Shown here: positions 18,289 through 27,104 of the stretch, piece by piece
How positions within the stretch are numbered: position 1 is the stretch's first letter
Layout of the letters: each line of letters starts with the position of its first letter
Source of the DNA: Stappia sp. WLB 29
GTDB lineage: Bacteria; Pseudomonadota; Alphaproteobacteria; Rhizobiales; Stappiaceae
Length of the DNA stretch: 64,000 nt
NCBI RefSeq assembly: GCF_023507705.1
Contig: NZ_JALBGD010000002.1
Coordinates: forward strand, 496,001-560,000
Direction: 5' to 3'
Program-made: the position numbers and the translations under genes
Notes under the pieces: model-generated
Databases searched by the model: none
What the model saw: the letters and a program-made list of their open reading frames with translations, nothing else
Told to the model about the DNA's origin: nothing

Positions 18289-19797
18289 TCAGGCGTTGTT
18301 TTCGCTCATGTTTTTTGCGCGGCGGCGCTTGATCGCCTTCATCACGGGCCACAGGATCATCGCCACGGTCGCCACCGCCAGCACCGCCGAGATCGGCCGG
18401 GTCAGCAGCTCCACCGGGTCGCCCCGGCTGATCAGCAGCGCGCGGCGCACGCTCTGCTCGGCCATCGGCCCCAGGATCATGCCCAGGATGATCGGCGCCA
18501 GCGGCACGTTCAGCTTTTCCAGCAGGTAGCCGGCCGTGCCCGCCGCCAGCATCACCCACAGGTCGACCGGCCGCCCGTTGATCACATAGACGCCGACGCA
18601 CATCAGCACCAGGATCGAGGGCACCAGCAACACGCCCGGAAGTCTTTGAATCTGCGCGAAGATTCTGGTCGCGGCGGCGCCGCCGACCAGCAGGATCAGC
18701 ACAGAGGTCAGCAGCATCTCGATCATGAAGCCGCCGACCAGCACCGGGTTCTGGTGGAACAGCTGCGGCCCCGGCTGCAGCCCGTGGATCATCAGCGCGC
18801 TCAGCACCAGCGCGGCCACCACATTGCCAGGAATGCCAAGGGTCAGCGCCGGAATCATCGAGGCGGCGTTGTCGGCATTGTTGCCGCATTCGGCCGCCGC
18901 CACGCCTTGCGGGTTGCCCTTGCCGAAGCTTTCGGGCTCGGAACTGGCGTTCTTGGCGGCGTTGTAGCTCAGGAACGCGGCGATGTTGCCGCCCGCCCCC
19001 GGCAGGATGCCGACGAAGATGCCGATCAGCGACGAGCGGCCCCAGGTCGGCAGCAGGCCTTTGACCTCGCCCTTGCGGAACGGCACGCTGGCGAGCCGCA
19101 GCTGCGCGGCCGAAAGGCCTTTCAAGTCGCACTTTTCGGCCAGTTGCAGCACCGGCGGCAAGGCGTAGAGGCCGACCAGCACGACCACCAGGTCGAGCCC
19201 GCCGAGCAGCCAGGGCTGGTCGAACGTGTAGCGCGCCTGGCCCGACAGCTGGTCGATGCCGACCGTGCCGAGCAGCAGGCCGAGCACCGCCGCCATCACG
19301 CCCTTGACCGGGTCGCTGCCGACCATGACGCCGACCGAGGCCATGCCGAACATGGCGATCCAGAAATATTCGGCCGGCCCGAAATGCAGCGTCGCGCGGG
19401 CCAGCAGCGGCCCGACGGTCATCAGGGCCAGCGCGCTGGCGATGCCGCCGACGGCCGACGACCAGCAGGCGATCTTCAGTGCCTTGGCCGCTTCGCCCTT
19501 CTCGGCCATCGGGAAGCCGTCGAAGGTCGTGGCGATGGAGGCCGGGGTGCCCGGAATGCGCAGCAGGATCGCCGGGATCGCGCCGCCATACATCGAGCCG
19601 TTGTAGATGCCGGCGACCATCGCCAGAGCCACCAGCGGATCCATCGAGTAGGTCAGTGGCAGCAGCAGGGCAATGGCCATGACCGGGTTGAGGCCGGGCA
19701 GGGCGCCGATCAGTACGCCGAGCAGCGTCGCGCCCAGCATGGCGACGAGCGGCCCGGTCGCCATCACGGCGGAGGTGGCGTTCAGCAGGAAGTCCAT
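18289..19797 (-). CDS. tctA: tripartite tricarboxylate transporter permease, TctA family
   Basis: Large TTT membrane subunit (502 aa, about 12 helices). Typical TctA motifs are GATLLGVLIGALPGLNPVMA (about residues 22-41), YNGSMYGGAIPAILLRIPGTPAS (about 62-84) and LGIPGNVVAALVLSALMIHGL in the second half. The ATG at 19797 is used because GGAGG sits 5 nt upstream; a TTG at 19809 is in frame. Third structural gene after tctC and tctB (1-nt gap from tctB). Confidence 0.94.
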   Translation of the reverse strand: MDFLLNATSAVMATGPLVAMLGATLLGVLIGALPGLNPVMAIALLLPLTYSMDPLVALAMVAGIYNGSMYGGAIPAILLRIPGTPASIATTFDGFPMAEKGEAAKALKIACWSSAVGGIASALALMTVGPLLARATLHFGPAEYFWIAMFGMASVGVMVGSDPVKGVMAAVLGLLLGTVGIDQLSGQARYTFDQPWLLGGLDLVVVLVGLYALPPVLQLAEKCDLKGLSAAQLRLASVPFRKGEVKGLLPTWGRSSLIGIFVGILPGAGGNIAAFLSYNAAKNASSEPESFGKGNPQGVAAAECGNNADNAASMIPALTLGIPGNVVAALVLSALMIHGLQPGPQLFHQNPVLVGGFMIEMLLTSVLILLVGGAAATRIFAQIQRLPGVLLVPSILVLMCVGVYVINGRPVDLWVMLAAGTAGYLLEKLNVPLAPIILGMILGPMAEQSVRRALLISRGDPVELLTRPISAVLAVATVAMILWPVMKAIKRRRAKNMSENNA

Positions 19798-19798
19798 C

Positions 19799-20245
19799 TC
19801 AGCCTCCAAGGCGCGAGGCGGCCCAAAGCTCGGCCGGCAGCGGCTTGTTGAGCACCAGCGAGAAGACGATCCAGACCAGAGCGACGAAGCTCGCCGCCAC
19901 GACCGCCGTGTAGAGCGGCCGGCGGAAGCCCAGCACCGGCGGCAGCGCCAGCATCAGGAGCGCCGAGGCGGTGTAGAAGCCGAGCGGCAGGATCAGCGCC
20001 ACGTAGATCACGCCGGCGGCCAGCGCCTTGACGAGGTTGGCCGGCACGTCGACGAGCCGTCGCGGCGCATCGGTCTTGGAACGGGCGGCGCGCAGCATCA
20101 CCAGAGCGCCGCACAGCGCCAGGCCCAGACCCAGCACCATCGGGTAGGTGCCGCCGGCTCCCTGGTAGGAGCCGGCCTGCCATGCGGCCGCCAGGCCGAG
20201 GCCCGCGAAGAGCAGGCCAAGGGCCAGGTCCTGGCTGCGCTCCAT
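19799..20245 (-). CDS. tctB: tripartite tricarboxylate transporter small subunit, TctB family
   Basis: Small four-helix TTT subunit (148 aa): helices around residues 8-24, 34-50, 75-95 and 108-130 (LYTAVVAASFVALVWIVFSL). It sits one base from both tctC and tctA, the standard C-B-A order. TctB proteins are poorly conserved, so the assignment relies on topology, length and position. Confidence 0.88.
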   Translation of the reverse strand: MERSQDLALGLLFAGLGLAAAWQAGSYQGAGGTYPMVLGLGLALCGALVMLRAARSKTDAPRRLVDVPANLVKALAAGVIYVALILPLGFYTASALLMLALPPVLGFRRPLYTAVVAASFVALVWIVFSLVLNKPLPAELWAASRLGG

Positions 20246-20246
20246 C

Positions 20247-21203
20247 TTACTTCGCCAGACCCAGGTTCTTGGAGACGACGGCGAGCGCGTCGAACTCTTC
20301 CCTCAGCCGCTCGCCGAGCGCCTCGCCCTTGACCACGTTCGGGACTTCGCCCTTGGAGGCCAGGAACTCGACATAGGACGGGTCGTTGACCGCCTCGTCG
20401 ATGACGGCGGCGAGCTTGTCGACGATGGCCTGGTCGAGGCCCTTCGGGCCCAGGATCGCCCGCCACAGCAGGGTCTCCTTGTCGCCGAGGCCGAGGCTTT
20501 CGAGGCCCGCCGCCTGCGGCAGCGCCGGCACGTCGGCGGCCGAGGTCACGACGAGGCACTTGGCCTGCTTCTCTTCGACGTAGGGCAGGACCGGCGAGAT
20601 CGAGCCGCCATAGATGTCGACATGCTTGCCGAGGAAGTTCTGCAGGGTCTCGCCGGCGCCGCCGAACGGGATGGCGACCGCCTTGATGTCGCGGGCCTGG
20701 AAGATGCGTTCGGCGGCCAGCTGCATCGTGCCGCCGATGCCGTCGTTGCCGTAGGTGTACTTGTCCGGGTTGGCGGCGAGCTCGGCCAGGAACTCTTCGC
20801 CCGTCTCGGCCGGAAACTCCGGATGGACGCACAGCGTGTAGGCCGTTTCGGAGGTCGAGGCGATGGGCGTGAAGCTGTCGAGCGTGTAGGCGACGTTCTG
20901 GACCTGCGGCACGGTGGTCAGCGGGCTGTTCCAGGTGGCGAAGAGCGCGTAGCCGTCGGGCTTGGCCTGCATGAACTGCGAGGCGCCGACCGAGCCGCCG
21001 CCGCCGCCGACATTCAGCACGGCGATGGAGGTGCCGAGCTTCTCTTCCAGCAGCAGTGCCAGCTTGCGGGCGCTGGTGTCGGTACCGCCGCCGGCACCGG
21101 CCGGGATGGTGAGTTCGATGGGGCGCTCGGGATAGTCGGAAAGCGCGGGGCTGGAGGTGCAGCCGAGCAGGGCTGCTGCGACAATGATCTTGTTGATTTT
21201 CAT
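20247..21203 (-). CDS. tctC: tripartite tricarboxylate transporter substrate-binding protein, TctC family
   Basis: Periplasmic receptor (318 aa) of the first TTT system. The ATG at 21203 follows GGGAGAG. The signal region MKINKIIVAAALLGCTSS contains LLGC, a possible lipobox (Cys15), so it may be a lipoprotein. TctC hallmarks follow: YPERPIELTIPAGAGGGTD near the mature N-terminus and YTYGNDGIGGTMQLAAERIF in the middle. Preceded by the GntR gene (29-nt gap) on the same strand, probably one operon. Ligand unknown, a carboxylate by family. Confidence 0.9.
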   Translation of the reverse strand: MKINKIIVAAALLGCTSSPALSDYPERPIELTIPAGAGGGTDTSARKLALLLEEKLGTSIAVLNVGGGGGSVGASQFMQAKPDGYALFATWNSPLTTVPQVQNVAYTLDSFTPIASTSETAYTLCVHPEFPAETGEEFLAELAANPDKYTYGNDGIGGTMQLAAERIFQARDIKAVAIPFGGAGETLQNFLGKHVDIYGGSISPVLPYVEEKQAKCLVVTSAADVPALPQAAGLESLGLGDKETLLWRAILGPKGLDQAIVDKLAAVIDEAVNDPSYVEFLASKGEVPNVVKGEALGERLREEFDALAVVSKNLGLAK

Positions 21204-21232
21204 GTTGTTTCTCTCCCGTAAGGCGGCTTTTG

Positions 21233-21964
21233 TCAGCCGATTTCGCTGCGGTAGTGGAATTGCGCGGCACTGCCGCGGGCGATGCGCCATTCGACGGGCG
21301 TGCCGTCGATGTCGAAGGCGGTTCGCCGGATGATCGCCAGCGGGTCGCCGGCCTTGAGCTTCAGCCGGGCGGCGACCTGATCGTCGGCGCGGCCGAAGGA
21401 CAGGTCGTCGGTCGCGCGCTTCACCAGCACGCCGAAGCGTTCGAAATAGAGCGGATACAGCAGCGGCCCGAAGGCGCTGTCCGGCAGGCTTTCGAAGCCG
21501 GCAAAGCGATCTGCGCGAATGTAGAGCTCCTCGAAGAGGACCGGCTGGTCCGAGAGGGACCGCAGGCGGATGATGCCGATCACGTCGTGCGTGCCGAGCG
21601 CCGCCTCGGCCTCCTTCGGCGCCCTGGTGCGGGCGCGCAGGATCAACTCGCTGGTCGGGATGGAGGAGGGGGCGCCGTCGGGGCCGCGCACCTGGAAGAA
21701 GCGGAAGAGCGTCGCGTCGAAGGACGGGCGGCGCAGATAGGTGCCCGAGCCCTGGCGGCGTTCCAGCAGGCCTTCCGCCACCAGCCCGTCGACCGCCTTG
21801 CGGACCGTGCCGATGGAGATGCCGTACTCGCGCGCCAGACGCGCCTCGGAGGGGATCGGATGGTTCGGACCCCATTCGCCGCTGGCGATGCGGGAGGCAA
21901 GGGCGTCGCGCAGCCTGGCATAGGCCGGCAGCCGCTCGTCCGCGCTGGGTATCCTGTGGGCCAT
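21233..21964 (-). CDS. GntR-family (HutC/UTRA) transcriptional regulator
   Basis: Regulator of 243 aa with an N-terminal GntR winged helix (LRDALASRIASGEWGPNHPIPSE, then LAREYGISIGTVRKAVDGLVAEGLLERRQGSGTYL, to about residue 75) and a C-terminal UTRA effector-binding domain (PVLFEELYI through EWRIARGSAAQFHY). The ATG at 21964 follows GGAGG. First gene of the tctCBA transcript and divergent from the amidohydrolase gene, so it probably controls both through the palindrome at 21997-22015. Confidence 0.9.
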   Translation of the reverse strand: MAHRIPSADERLPAYARLRDALASRIASGEWGPNHPIPSEARLAREYGISIGTVRKAVDGLVAEGLLERRQGSGTYLRRPSFDATLFRFFQVRGPDGAPSSIPTSELILRARTRAPKEAEAALGTHDVIGIIRLRSLSDQPVLFEELYIRADRFAGFESLPDSAFGPLLYPLYFERFGVLVKRATDDLSFGRADDQVAARLKLKAGDPLAIIRRTAFDIDGTPVEWRIARGSAAQFHYRSEIG

Positions 21965-21996
21965 TCCGTTTCCTCCTCGAACCTTCCTTAGCGGAT

Positions 21997-22015
21997 GTTG
22001 ACCCATTCAGTCAAC
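21997..22015. promoter_or_regulatory. palindromic operator between GntR and amidohydrolase genes
   Basis: GTTGAC-N7-GTCAAC is a perfect inverted repeat in the 86-bp divergent region, next to an AT-rich segment ending in TCATATATATGA. A likely binding site for the adjacent GntR-family regulator. Confidence 0.6.
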
Positions 22016-22050
22016 TAGTCATATATATGAATTCTTCTCGGGAGTTGCGG

Positions 22051-22830
22051 ATGATCCGGTTCGATTGCCACGTTCATGTCTATGAGGAAGTGACGGCGAC
22101 GCGCGGTGCGCGCTACGTGCCGGCGGTGCCGGCGCCGCTGGCCGGTTGGCAGGCCGGCATGGCGCGGCACGGCCTTTCCGGCGGCGTCATCGTCCAGGTC
22201 AGCTTTCTCGGCTTCGACAATTCGCAGCTGCTCGACGCTCTGTCGCGGCTCGACCCGCAGCGCTTTGCCGGCGTCGCGGTGGTGCCCGACGACATCGACG
22301 CGGCCGCGCTCGATACGCTGGCCGCCGCCGGCATTCGCGGCATCCGCTGGAACCTGGTGCGCGGCGCGCCGGTGCCCGACCTGGAGAGCCCGGCCGTCGC
22401 CGGGCTGCTCCAGCGCTTGCGCGAACGCGGCCTGCACGTGGAGATCCAGCTCGAGGGGCCGCGCCTGCCCGCCATCGTCGGCCCGCTGCTGTCGCGCGGC
22501 ATCACCGTCGTGGTCGATCATTTCGGCCTGCCGGACGAGGCGGATCCTGCCCGCGATCCCTGGCTTTGCGCGCTGGCGCAGGCCGGCGACCTGTCGCGCC
22601 TTTTCGTGAAATTCTCCGCCCCCTACCGCTCGCCGGTCGATGTCGCCCCGCATGCGCGCGCGCTGCTTGAGCTGTTGCCGCCGGACCATGTGGTCTGGGG
22701 CACCGACTGGCCGCATACCCAGCACGAGGCCGTCACCGACTACGACCGGGCGGCGGCCGGCCGCGAGGCCTTCGGCATTGCCGACGATGCGGGTGCGGTG
22801 AAGGCGCTCTACGGCCTCTCCCTCGCCTGA
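22051..22830 (+). CDS. amidohydrolase-family (COG3618-like) lactone or amide hydrolase
   Basis: TIM-barrel hydrolase of 259 aa. The strand-1 HxH motif is in FDCHVHVYEE (about residues 4-13), the strand-5/6 His is in VVVDHFGLPDEAD and the strand-8 Asp is in VVWGTDWPHTQHE. This matches the LigI/galactarolactonase-like branch, whose members hydrolyse lactones such as 2-pyrone-4,6-dicarboxylate. The ATG at 22051 is preceded by GGGAG; an upstream ATG at 22027 is less likely. Divergent from GntR-tctCBA, it probably acts on the compound imported there. Confidence 0.84.
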   Translation: MIRFDCHVHVYEEVTATRGARYVPAVPAPLAGWQAGMARHGLSGGVIVQVSFLGFDNSQLLDALSRLDPQRFAGVAVVPDDIDAAALDTLAAAGIRGIRWNLVRGAPVPDLESPAVAGLLQRLRERGLHVEIQLEGPRLPAIVGPLLSRGITVVVDHFGLPDEADPARDPWLCALAQAGDLSRLFVKFSAPYRSPVDVAPHARALLELLPPDHVVWGTDWPHTQHEAVTDYDRAAAGREAFGIADDAGAVKALYGLSLA

Positions 22831-22890
22831 GGGACTTCTAGCAAGCTGCCGCTTTCCAAGCGGCGGGCGCGGCTGTAGCCTTGCCGGCGC

Positions 22891-23817
22891 ATGGCCAACG
22901 AGACCCCGCTGACGCTCCGCCAGATCGAAGTGCTACGCGCCGTCATGGTGGCGGGCTCGATCGCCGGTGCCGCGCGCATTCTCAACGTCGCCCAGCCCGG
23001 TATCAGCCGGACGATGAAGCATCTGGAAGCCTCGCTCGGCATCAAGCTGTTCACCCGCAGCGGCGGCCGTTACGTTCCGACGCCGGAATCGCAGCAGGTG
23101 TTCCTGCAGCTGCAGGAGGTCCATAAGAAGCTCGTCCACCTGCAGGTCTCCATCGGCCAGCTGGAGCGCGGCCACGACGTCGAGATCTCGCTCGCCTCCG
23201 TGCCCAGCATCGCCAATGTGATGGTGCCGCTGGCGGCGGCCGGGCTGAAGGCCCGCTATCCCGACATCCGCATGAACATCGAGATCCTGAAGATCGAGGA
23301 GGCCATCGACTTCCTGCTGCTCGGCAAGGGTCAGTTCGTGTGCATGAGCCACCGCTTCGAGCATTCCTCGATCGTCTTCGAGCCGCTGGCCCAGGGGCAC
23401 CTGTTCTGCGTCGCGCATCGCGACCACCCCCTTGCCGCGCGGACCAAGGTCACCGCGGCGGAGATCGCCGCCTTTCCGCTGATCGGCATCGACCCGGCGG
23501 ACCCCTATGGCGCGATCCTCGCCGAAATCTTCGCCCGCCAGGGTCTCGACTTCCACATCGAGATCCGCGCCCGCTTCGGCACGACGGTGCTGGGGCTGGT
23601 CCGGCAGAACCTCGGCGTTGCCGTTCTCGACAACTTCACCGTCGCCGACCTGCCACGCGTCGAGCCGGACATCCGCCTGATCCCGATCGCCGAGCCGACG
23701 CCGTTCCGCACCTATGTGGCGCGGCGCTCGGACCTGGAGATCTCGGGCTTCGCCGAGGCCTTCGTCGAGCTGTTGCGCGGCGAAATGGAGACGACGACCC
23801 GGCGGACAGCGACATAA
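22891..23817 (+). CDS. LysR-family transcriptional regulator
   Basis: LTTR of 308 aa: helix-turn-helix near the N-terminus (LRQIEVLRAVMVAGSIAGAARI and AQPGISRTMKHLEASLG, residues about 9-50), then a substrate-binding domain (ISLASVPSIANVMVP; LGLVRQNLGVAVLDNF). Transcribed in the same direction as the following TTT/QuiC genes, 138 bp upstream of tctC. The gap at 23818-23955 is AT-rich and likely carries its target promoter. A GcvA-like or nopaline-catabolism-like subfamily is possible; effector unknown, perhaps an aromatic precursor acid. Confidence 0.9.
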   Translation: MANETPLTLRQIEVLRAVMVAGSIAGAARILNVAQPGISRTMKHLEASLGIKLFTRSGGRYVPTPESQQVFLQLQEVHKKLVHLQVSIGQLERGHDVEISLASVPSIANVMVPLAAAGLKARYPDIRMNIEILKIEEAIDFLLLGKGQFVCMSHRFEHSSIVFEPLAQGHLFCVAHRDHPLAARTKVTAAEIAAFPLIGIDPADPYGAILAEIFARQGLDFHIEIRARFGTTVLGLVRQNLGVAVLDNFTVADLPRVEPDIRLIPIAEPTPFRTYVARRSDLEISGFAEAFVELLRGEMETTTRRTAT

Positions 23818-23955
23818 CCACAGGTTATTGATCTCTGCATTATTGGTATTTGCGTTAAGTTTTTCGTCATGCGATTTTTGACAGGCAATAGCGGCCGCCA
23901 TCTTCATGGTCTGGGAGGACCCGGCAGGCCGCAACAACGATCCTGGGAGGAAATG

Positions 23956-24948
23956 ATGATCCGCAGTCTTGCCGGAGCAGTCGCTGCTCTTGCCCTGTCC
24001 GCCGGCGTTGCCAGCGCCGACTTCCCCGAGCGCGAGATGCTGGGCGTGGTGATGTGGGGCGCGGGCGGTGCCACCGACGTCGTCGCCCGTGCGGTCAACC
24101 CGGCCGCCGAAGCCGCGCTCGGCAAGCCCATCGTGGTGCTGAACAAGGCCGGCGGCGCCGGCGCCATCTCCACCGCCTATGTAAACGCGGCGCCCGCCGA
24201 CGGCTACACGTTCCTCTACGGCGCCGAGAACCCGCAGCTGCACCCGATCATGGGCGTCAGCAAGCTCGACTACTCGAACTTCTACCCGGTCAACATTCTG
24301 GGCCGCGGCGTTGCCGTAATCGTCGTGCCGCAGGCCTCCAAGTACCAGACGCTGGCCGAGCTGCTGGACGACATCAAGGCCAATCCGGGCCAGATCAAGA
24401 TGGGCTCCACCGGCCCCGGCGGCCTGCCCTCCACGGTCAGCGCGCTGCTGTCCAATTCCGCGCCCTTCGACGTCACCGCCATTCCCTTCGACGGCGAGGG
24501 CCCCGGCCTGACCGCGATGCTGGGCGGCGAGGTCGACTTCATGCCGTCCGGCCTGTCGGCCGCGGCCGAGCAGATCAAGGCCGGAACGATGCGGGCGCTT
24601 GCGGTCGTCAATGCCGAGCCGGTCGACACGCTGCCGGGCGTTCCGGCGGTGACCGACACGCTTCCCGCCATGGCGTCCTATCTGCCCTGGGGGCCGTTCT
24701 ACGGCGTCTTCGTGCGCAAGGACACGCCGGACGACGTCAAGGCCAAGCTGGTCGACGCCTTCGCAACGGCGGCCGGCAGCGACGAGTTCAAGACGCTGAT
24801 GGCCAACCGCGGCAACGTCATGATGAACATCTCCGGCGAGGAGGCCGAGAGCTTCCTCGCCAAGTGGCAGCAGGTCACGGCCTGGGCGCTGCAGGACACG
24901 GGCGCCGCCAAGGTCAGCCCGGAGAGCCTCGGTATCCCGCGCCCGTAA
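23956..24948 (+). CDS. tctC: tripartite tricarboxylate transporter substrate-binding protein, second system
   Basis: Periplasmic receptor (330 aa). Signal peptide MIRSLAGAVAALALSAGVASADF, then the TctC motif MWGAGGATDVVARAVNPAAE (about residues 34-53) and KMGSTGPGGLPSTVSALLSN in the centre. Two adjacent ATGs exist; the second (23956) has the better spacing to GGGAGG. Followed by a strong hairpin and then tctB, tctA, a Gfo/Idh/MocA gene and quiC, suggesting uptake of a shikimate-pathway-related hydroaromatic acid (inference). Confidence 0.9.
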   Translation: MIRSLAGAVAALALSAGVASADFPEREMLGVVMWGAGGATDVVARAVNPAAEAALGKPIVVLNKAGGAGAISTAYVNAAPADGYTFLYGAENPQLHPIMGVSKLDYSNFYPVNILGRGVAVIVVPQASKYQTLAELLDDIKANPGQIKMGSTGPGGLPSTVSALLSNSAPFDVTAIPFDGEGPGLTAMLGGEVDFMPSGLSAAAEQIKAGTMRALAVVNAEPVDTLPGVPAVTDTLPAMASYLPWGPFYGVFVRKDTPDDVKAKLVDAFATAAGSDEFKTLMANRGNVMMNISGEEAESFLAKWQQVTAWALQDTGAAKVSPESLGIPRP

Positions 24949-24957
24949 CGCCTCAGC

Positions 24958-24991
24958 GCTGCGGCCGGGACGACGGGGTTCCGGCCGCGGC
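24958..24991 (+). other. GC-rich intercistronic stem-loop between tctC and tctB
   Basis: GCGGCCGG (24961-24968) pairs with CCGGCCGC (24981-24988), extended outward by a G-U and two G-C pairs, enclosing a 12-nt loop. It lies 9 nt after the binding-protein stop. No U-tract follows, so it is not a classical terminator. Confidence 0.7.
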
Positions 24992-25015
24992 CCCCACGCT
25001 GCCAGGAGGGTCATG

Positions 25016-25498
25016 ATGTCCTCGCGAGCCCAGCGGCGGCCGGGCGAGCTCGCCTTCGCCGTCGCCCTTCTCGCGCTCAGCCTGTGGCTGTTCGGCGAGG
25101 CTTTCAAGATTTCCGGTTTTTCCGGCCTGTCGACCCCCGGCGTCTTTCCGATGCTGGCGAGCGGGCTGATGGTCGCCTCCTCGCTGGCGATCCTGCTGAA
25201 GGCGCTGGCGATGTCGCCGGCCGGCGGCGGGTTGCGCCAGTTCCTCGCCGACATCACGCCGCTGCGCCAGACCGTGATGGTGGTGCTGGTCGGCCTCTAT
25301 ATCCTGGCGATGCCCTGGCTTGGCTTCCTCGCCGCCTCGGGCCTCTTCCTGTTCGTGTCGATCCAGTTCCTGTGGCGGCGCAGCCCGTGGCTGACGGCCC
25401 TGGTCAGCCTTGCCGGACTGGCGGCGATCCATGTGATCTTCACCCTGGTGTTCCAGGTGGTGCTGCCGAAGGGAACCCTGCTGCAGGGGCTGTACTGA
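25016..25498 (+). CDS. tctB: tripartite tricarboxylate transporter small subunit, TctB family
   Basis: Four-helix membrane protein (160 aa): ELAFAVALLALSLWLFGEAF, then PGVFPMLASGLMVASSLAILLKAL, QTVMVVLVGLYILAMPWLGF and the C-terminal ALVSLAGLAAIHVIFTLVFQ. Tandem ATGs at 25013/25016 follow GGAGGG; the second has the usual spacing. One base separates its stop from tctA. Confidence 0.9.
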   Translation: MSSRAQRRPGELAFAVALLALSLWLFGEAFKISGFSGLSTPGVFPMLASGLMVASSLAILLKALAMSPAGGGLRQFLADITPLRQTVMVVLVGLYILAMPWLGFLAASGLFLFVSIQFLWRRSPWLTALVSLAGLAAIHVIFTLVFQVVLPKGTLLQGLY

Positions 25499-25499
25499 C

Positions 25500-27026
25500 A
25501 TGCTCGAGTCCTTCGGATACCTGGCGATCTCCTGGCTCGACCCTTGGCTGCTGATGCTGACGGCGGCGGGCACGCTCGCCGGCATCTATGTCGGCGCGAT
25601 CCCCGGCCTGTCGGTGACGATGGCCGTGTCGATCCTGATCTCCTTCACCTTCAAGTGGAGCGTCAACGACGCCCTGGCGCTGATCGCCGGCGTCTTCGTC
25701 GGCGGCGTCTACGGCGGGTCGCGCACCGCGATCCTGCTCAACATTCCCGGCGCGCCGAGCGCCATCGCCACCGCGCTGGACGGCTACCCGATGGCCAAAC
25801 GCGGCGAGGCCGGCGAGGCGGTCGGCCTGACCACGGTCATGTCGGTGTTCGGCGGCTTCGTCGGCGTTGCCGCGCTCGCCCTGTTCGCCCCGCTCCTCGC
25901 CGACTTCGCGCTGATGTTCACCTCGCGCGATTACCTGCTGCTGGCGATGATCGGCATCCTGCTGGTCGGCACCCTGTCGGGCGAGAGCTTCGCCAAGGGC
26001 GTCTTCGCCGGGGCGCTCGGCGTCTTGATCGGCATGGTCGGCCTCGACCCGATGACGGCGGAAGGGCGCTTCACCTTCGACACGATCACCCTGATGGGCG
26101 GCATTCCCTATGTGGTCGCGATGATCGGCTTCTTCGGCGTCGCCGAGGCCTTCGTGCAGCTGCACCAGCTCGACCTGCCGGCGGTGAAACAGAAGATCGA
26201 CCGGGTGATCCCGCGTCTTGCCGACGTGCGCCGCTATTTCCGGGTCGCCATGCGCGCCTCGGGCATTGGCACCGTGATCGGCGCGCTGCCGGGGACCGGC
26301 GGCGACATCGCTGCCCTGCTGGCCTACGACGATGCCAAGCGGGCGACGAAGAACCCGGAGGTGCCCTTCGGCGAGGGCGCCAAGGAAGGGCTGGTGGCGC
26401 CGGAGGCGGCCAACAACGCGGCGGTGGGCGGCGCCTTCGTGCCGATGCTGACGCTGGGCATTCCGGGCGATGCGGTCACCGCCGTCATCATCGGCGCGCT
26501 GTTCATCCACGGGCTGAAGCCCGGCCCCCTTCTCCTGGTCGAGACCCCGCATCTGTTCTGGTTCACGGTCGGCAACCTGGCGCTCGCCAACATCTTCCTG
26601 CTGATCTTCGGCCTGACCGGCATCCGCATCTTCACCAAGATCGTCGAGTGCCCGAAGGCGATCCTGATCCCGCTGATCATCATCCTGTCGGCGGTCGGCT
26701 CCTACGCCATCCAGAACAACCCGGTCGACATCTACTGGATGCTGCTGTTCGGCGTGTTCGGCTATTTCCTGAAGGTCTACGGCTTCCAGGTCGGGCCGGT
26801 GATCCTCGGCGTCATCCTGGGGCCGATGATGGATTCCAACTACCGGCGGGCGATGATCGGAGCACGGAACGATCCGGCGACCTTCATCTGGGATTTCCTG
26901 TCGCATCCGATTTCCTGCGTGCTGCTGATCGCCTTCCTGGCGCTGCTGATCTCGCAGACGCCGCTCGGCCGATTGGCGCGCGAGGCGTGGCGGGGAAGGC
27001 GGGCGCAGGGGCGCGGAGCGGGGTGA
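25500..27026 (+). CDS. tctA: tripartite tricarboxylate transporter permease, TctA family, second system
   Basis: Large TTT permease (508 aa). Motifs: GTLAGIYVGAIPGLSVTMAV (about residues 22-41), GGVYGGSRTAILLNIPGAPS (about 64-83) and LGIPGDAVTAVIIGALFIHGL in the second half. About 12 hydrophobic helices. It is co-oriented with the downstream Gfo/Idh/MocA gene (78-nt gap) and quiC, consistent with a transport-plus-catabolism operon. Confidence 0.94.
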   Translation: MLESFGYLAISWLDPWLLMLTAAGTLAGIYVGAIPGLSVTMAVSILISFTFKWSVNDALALIAGVFVGGVYGGSRTAILLNIPGAPSAIATALDGYPMAKRGEAGEAVGLTTVMSVFGGFVGVAALALFAPLLADFALMFTSRDYLLLAMIGILLVGTLSGESFAKGVFAGALGVLIGMVGLDPMTAEGRFTFDTITLMGGIPYVVAMIGFFGVAEAFVQLHQLDLPAVKQKIDRVIPRLADVRRYFRVAMRASGIGTVIGALPGTGGDIAALLAYDDAKRATKNPEVPFGEGAKEGLVAPEAANNAAVGGAFVPMLTLGIPGDAVTAVIIGALFIHGLKPGPLLLVETPHLFWFTVGNLALANIFLLIFGLTGIRIFTKIVECPKAILIPLIIILSAVGSYAIQNNPVDIYWMLLFGVFGYFLKVYGFQVGPVILGVILGPMMDSNYRRAMIGARNDPATFIWDFLSHPISCVLLIAFLALLISQTPLGRLAREAWRGRRAQGRGAG

Positions 27027-27104
27027 CCGCCGGCAGGGCCGTGCGGCCGCAGACCTGAGACCCGCGCCTTCACTGGCAAAGTGAACGGGCGAAAGAGCGA
27101 AGAG

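Noticed and set aside
23885-23892. GCTATTGC octamer on the minus strand upstream of the second tctC
   Set aside because: The second half of the regulon motif is absent at the required spacing.
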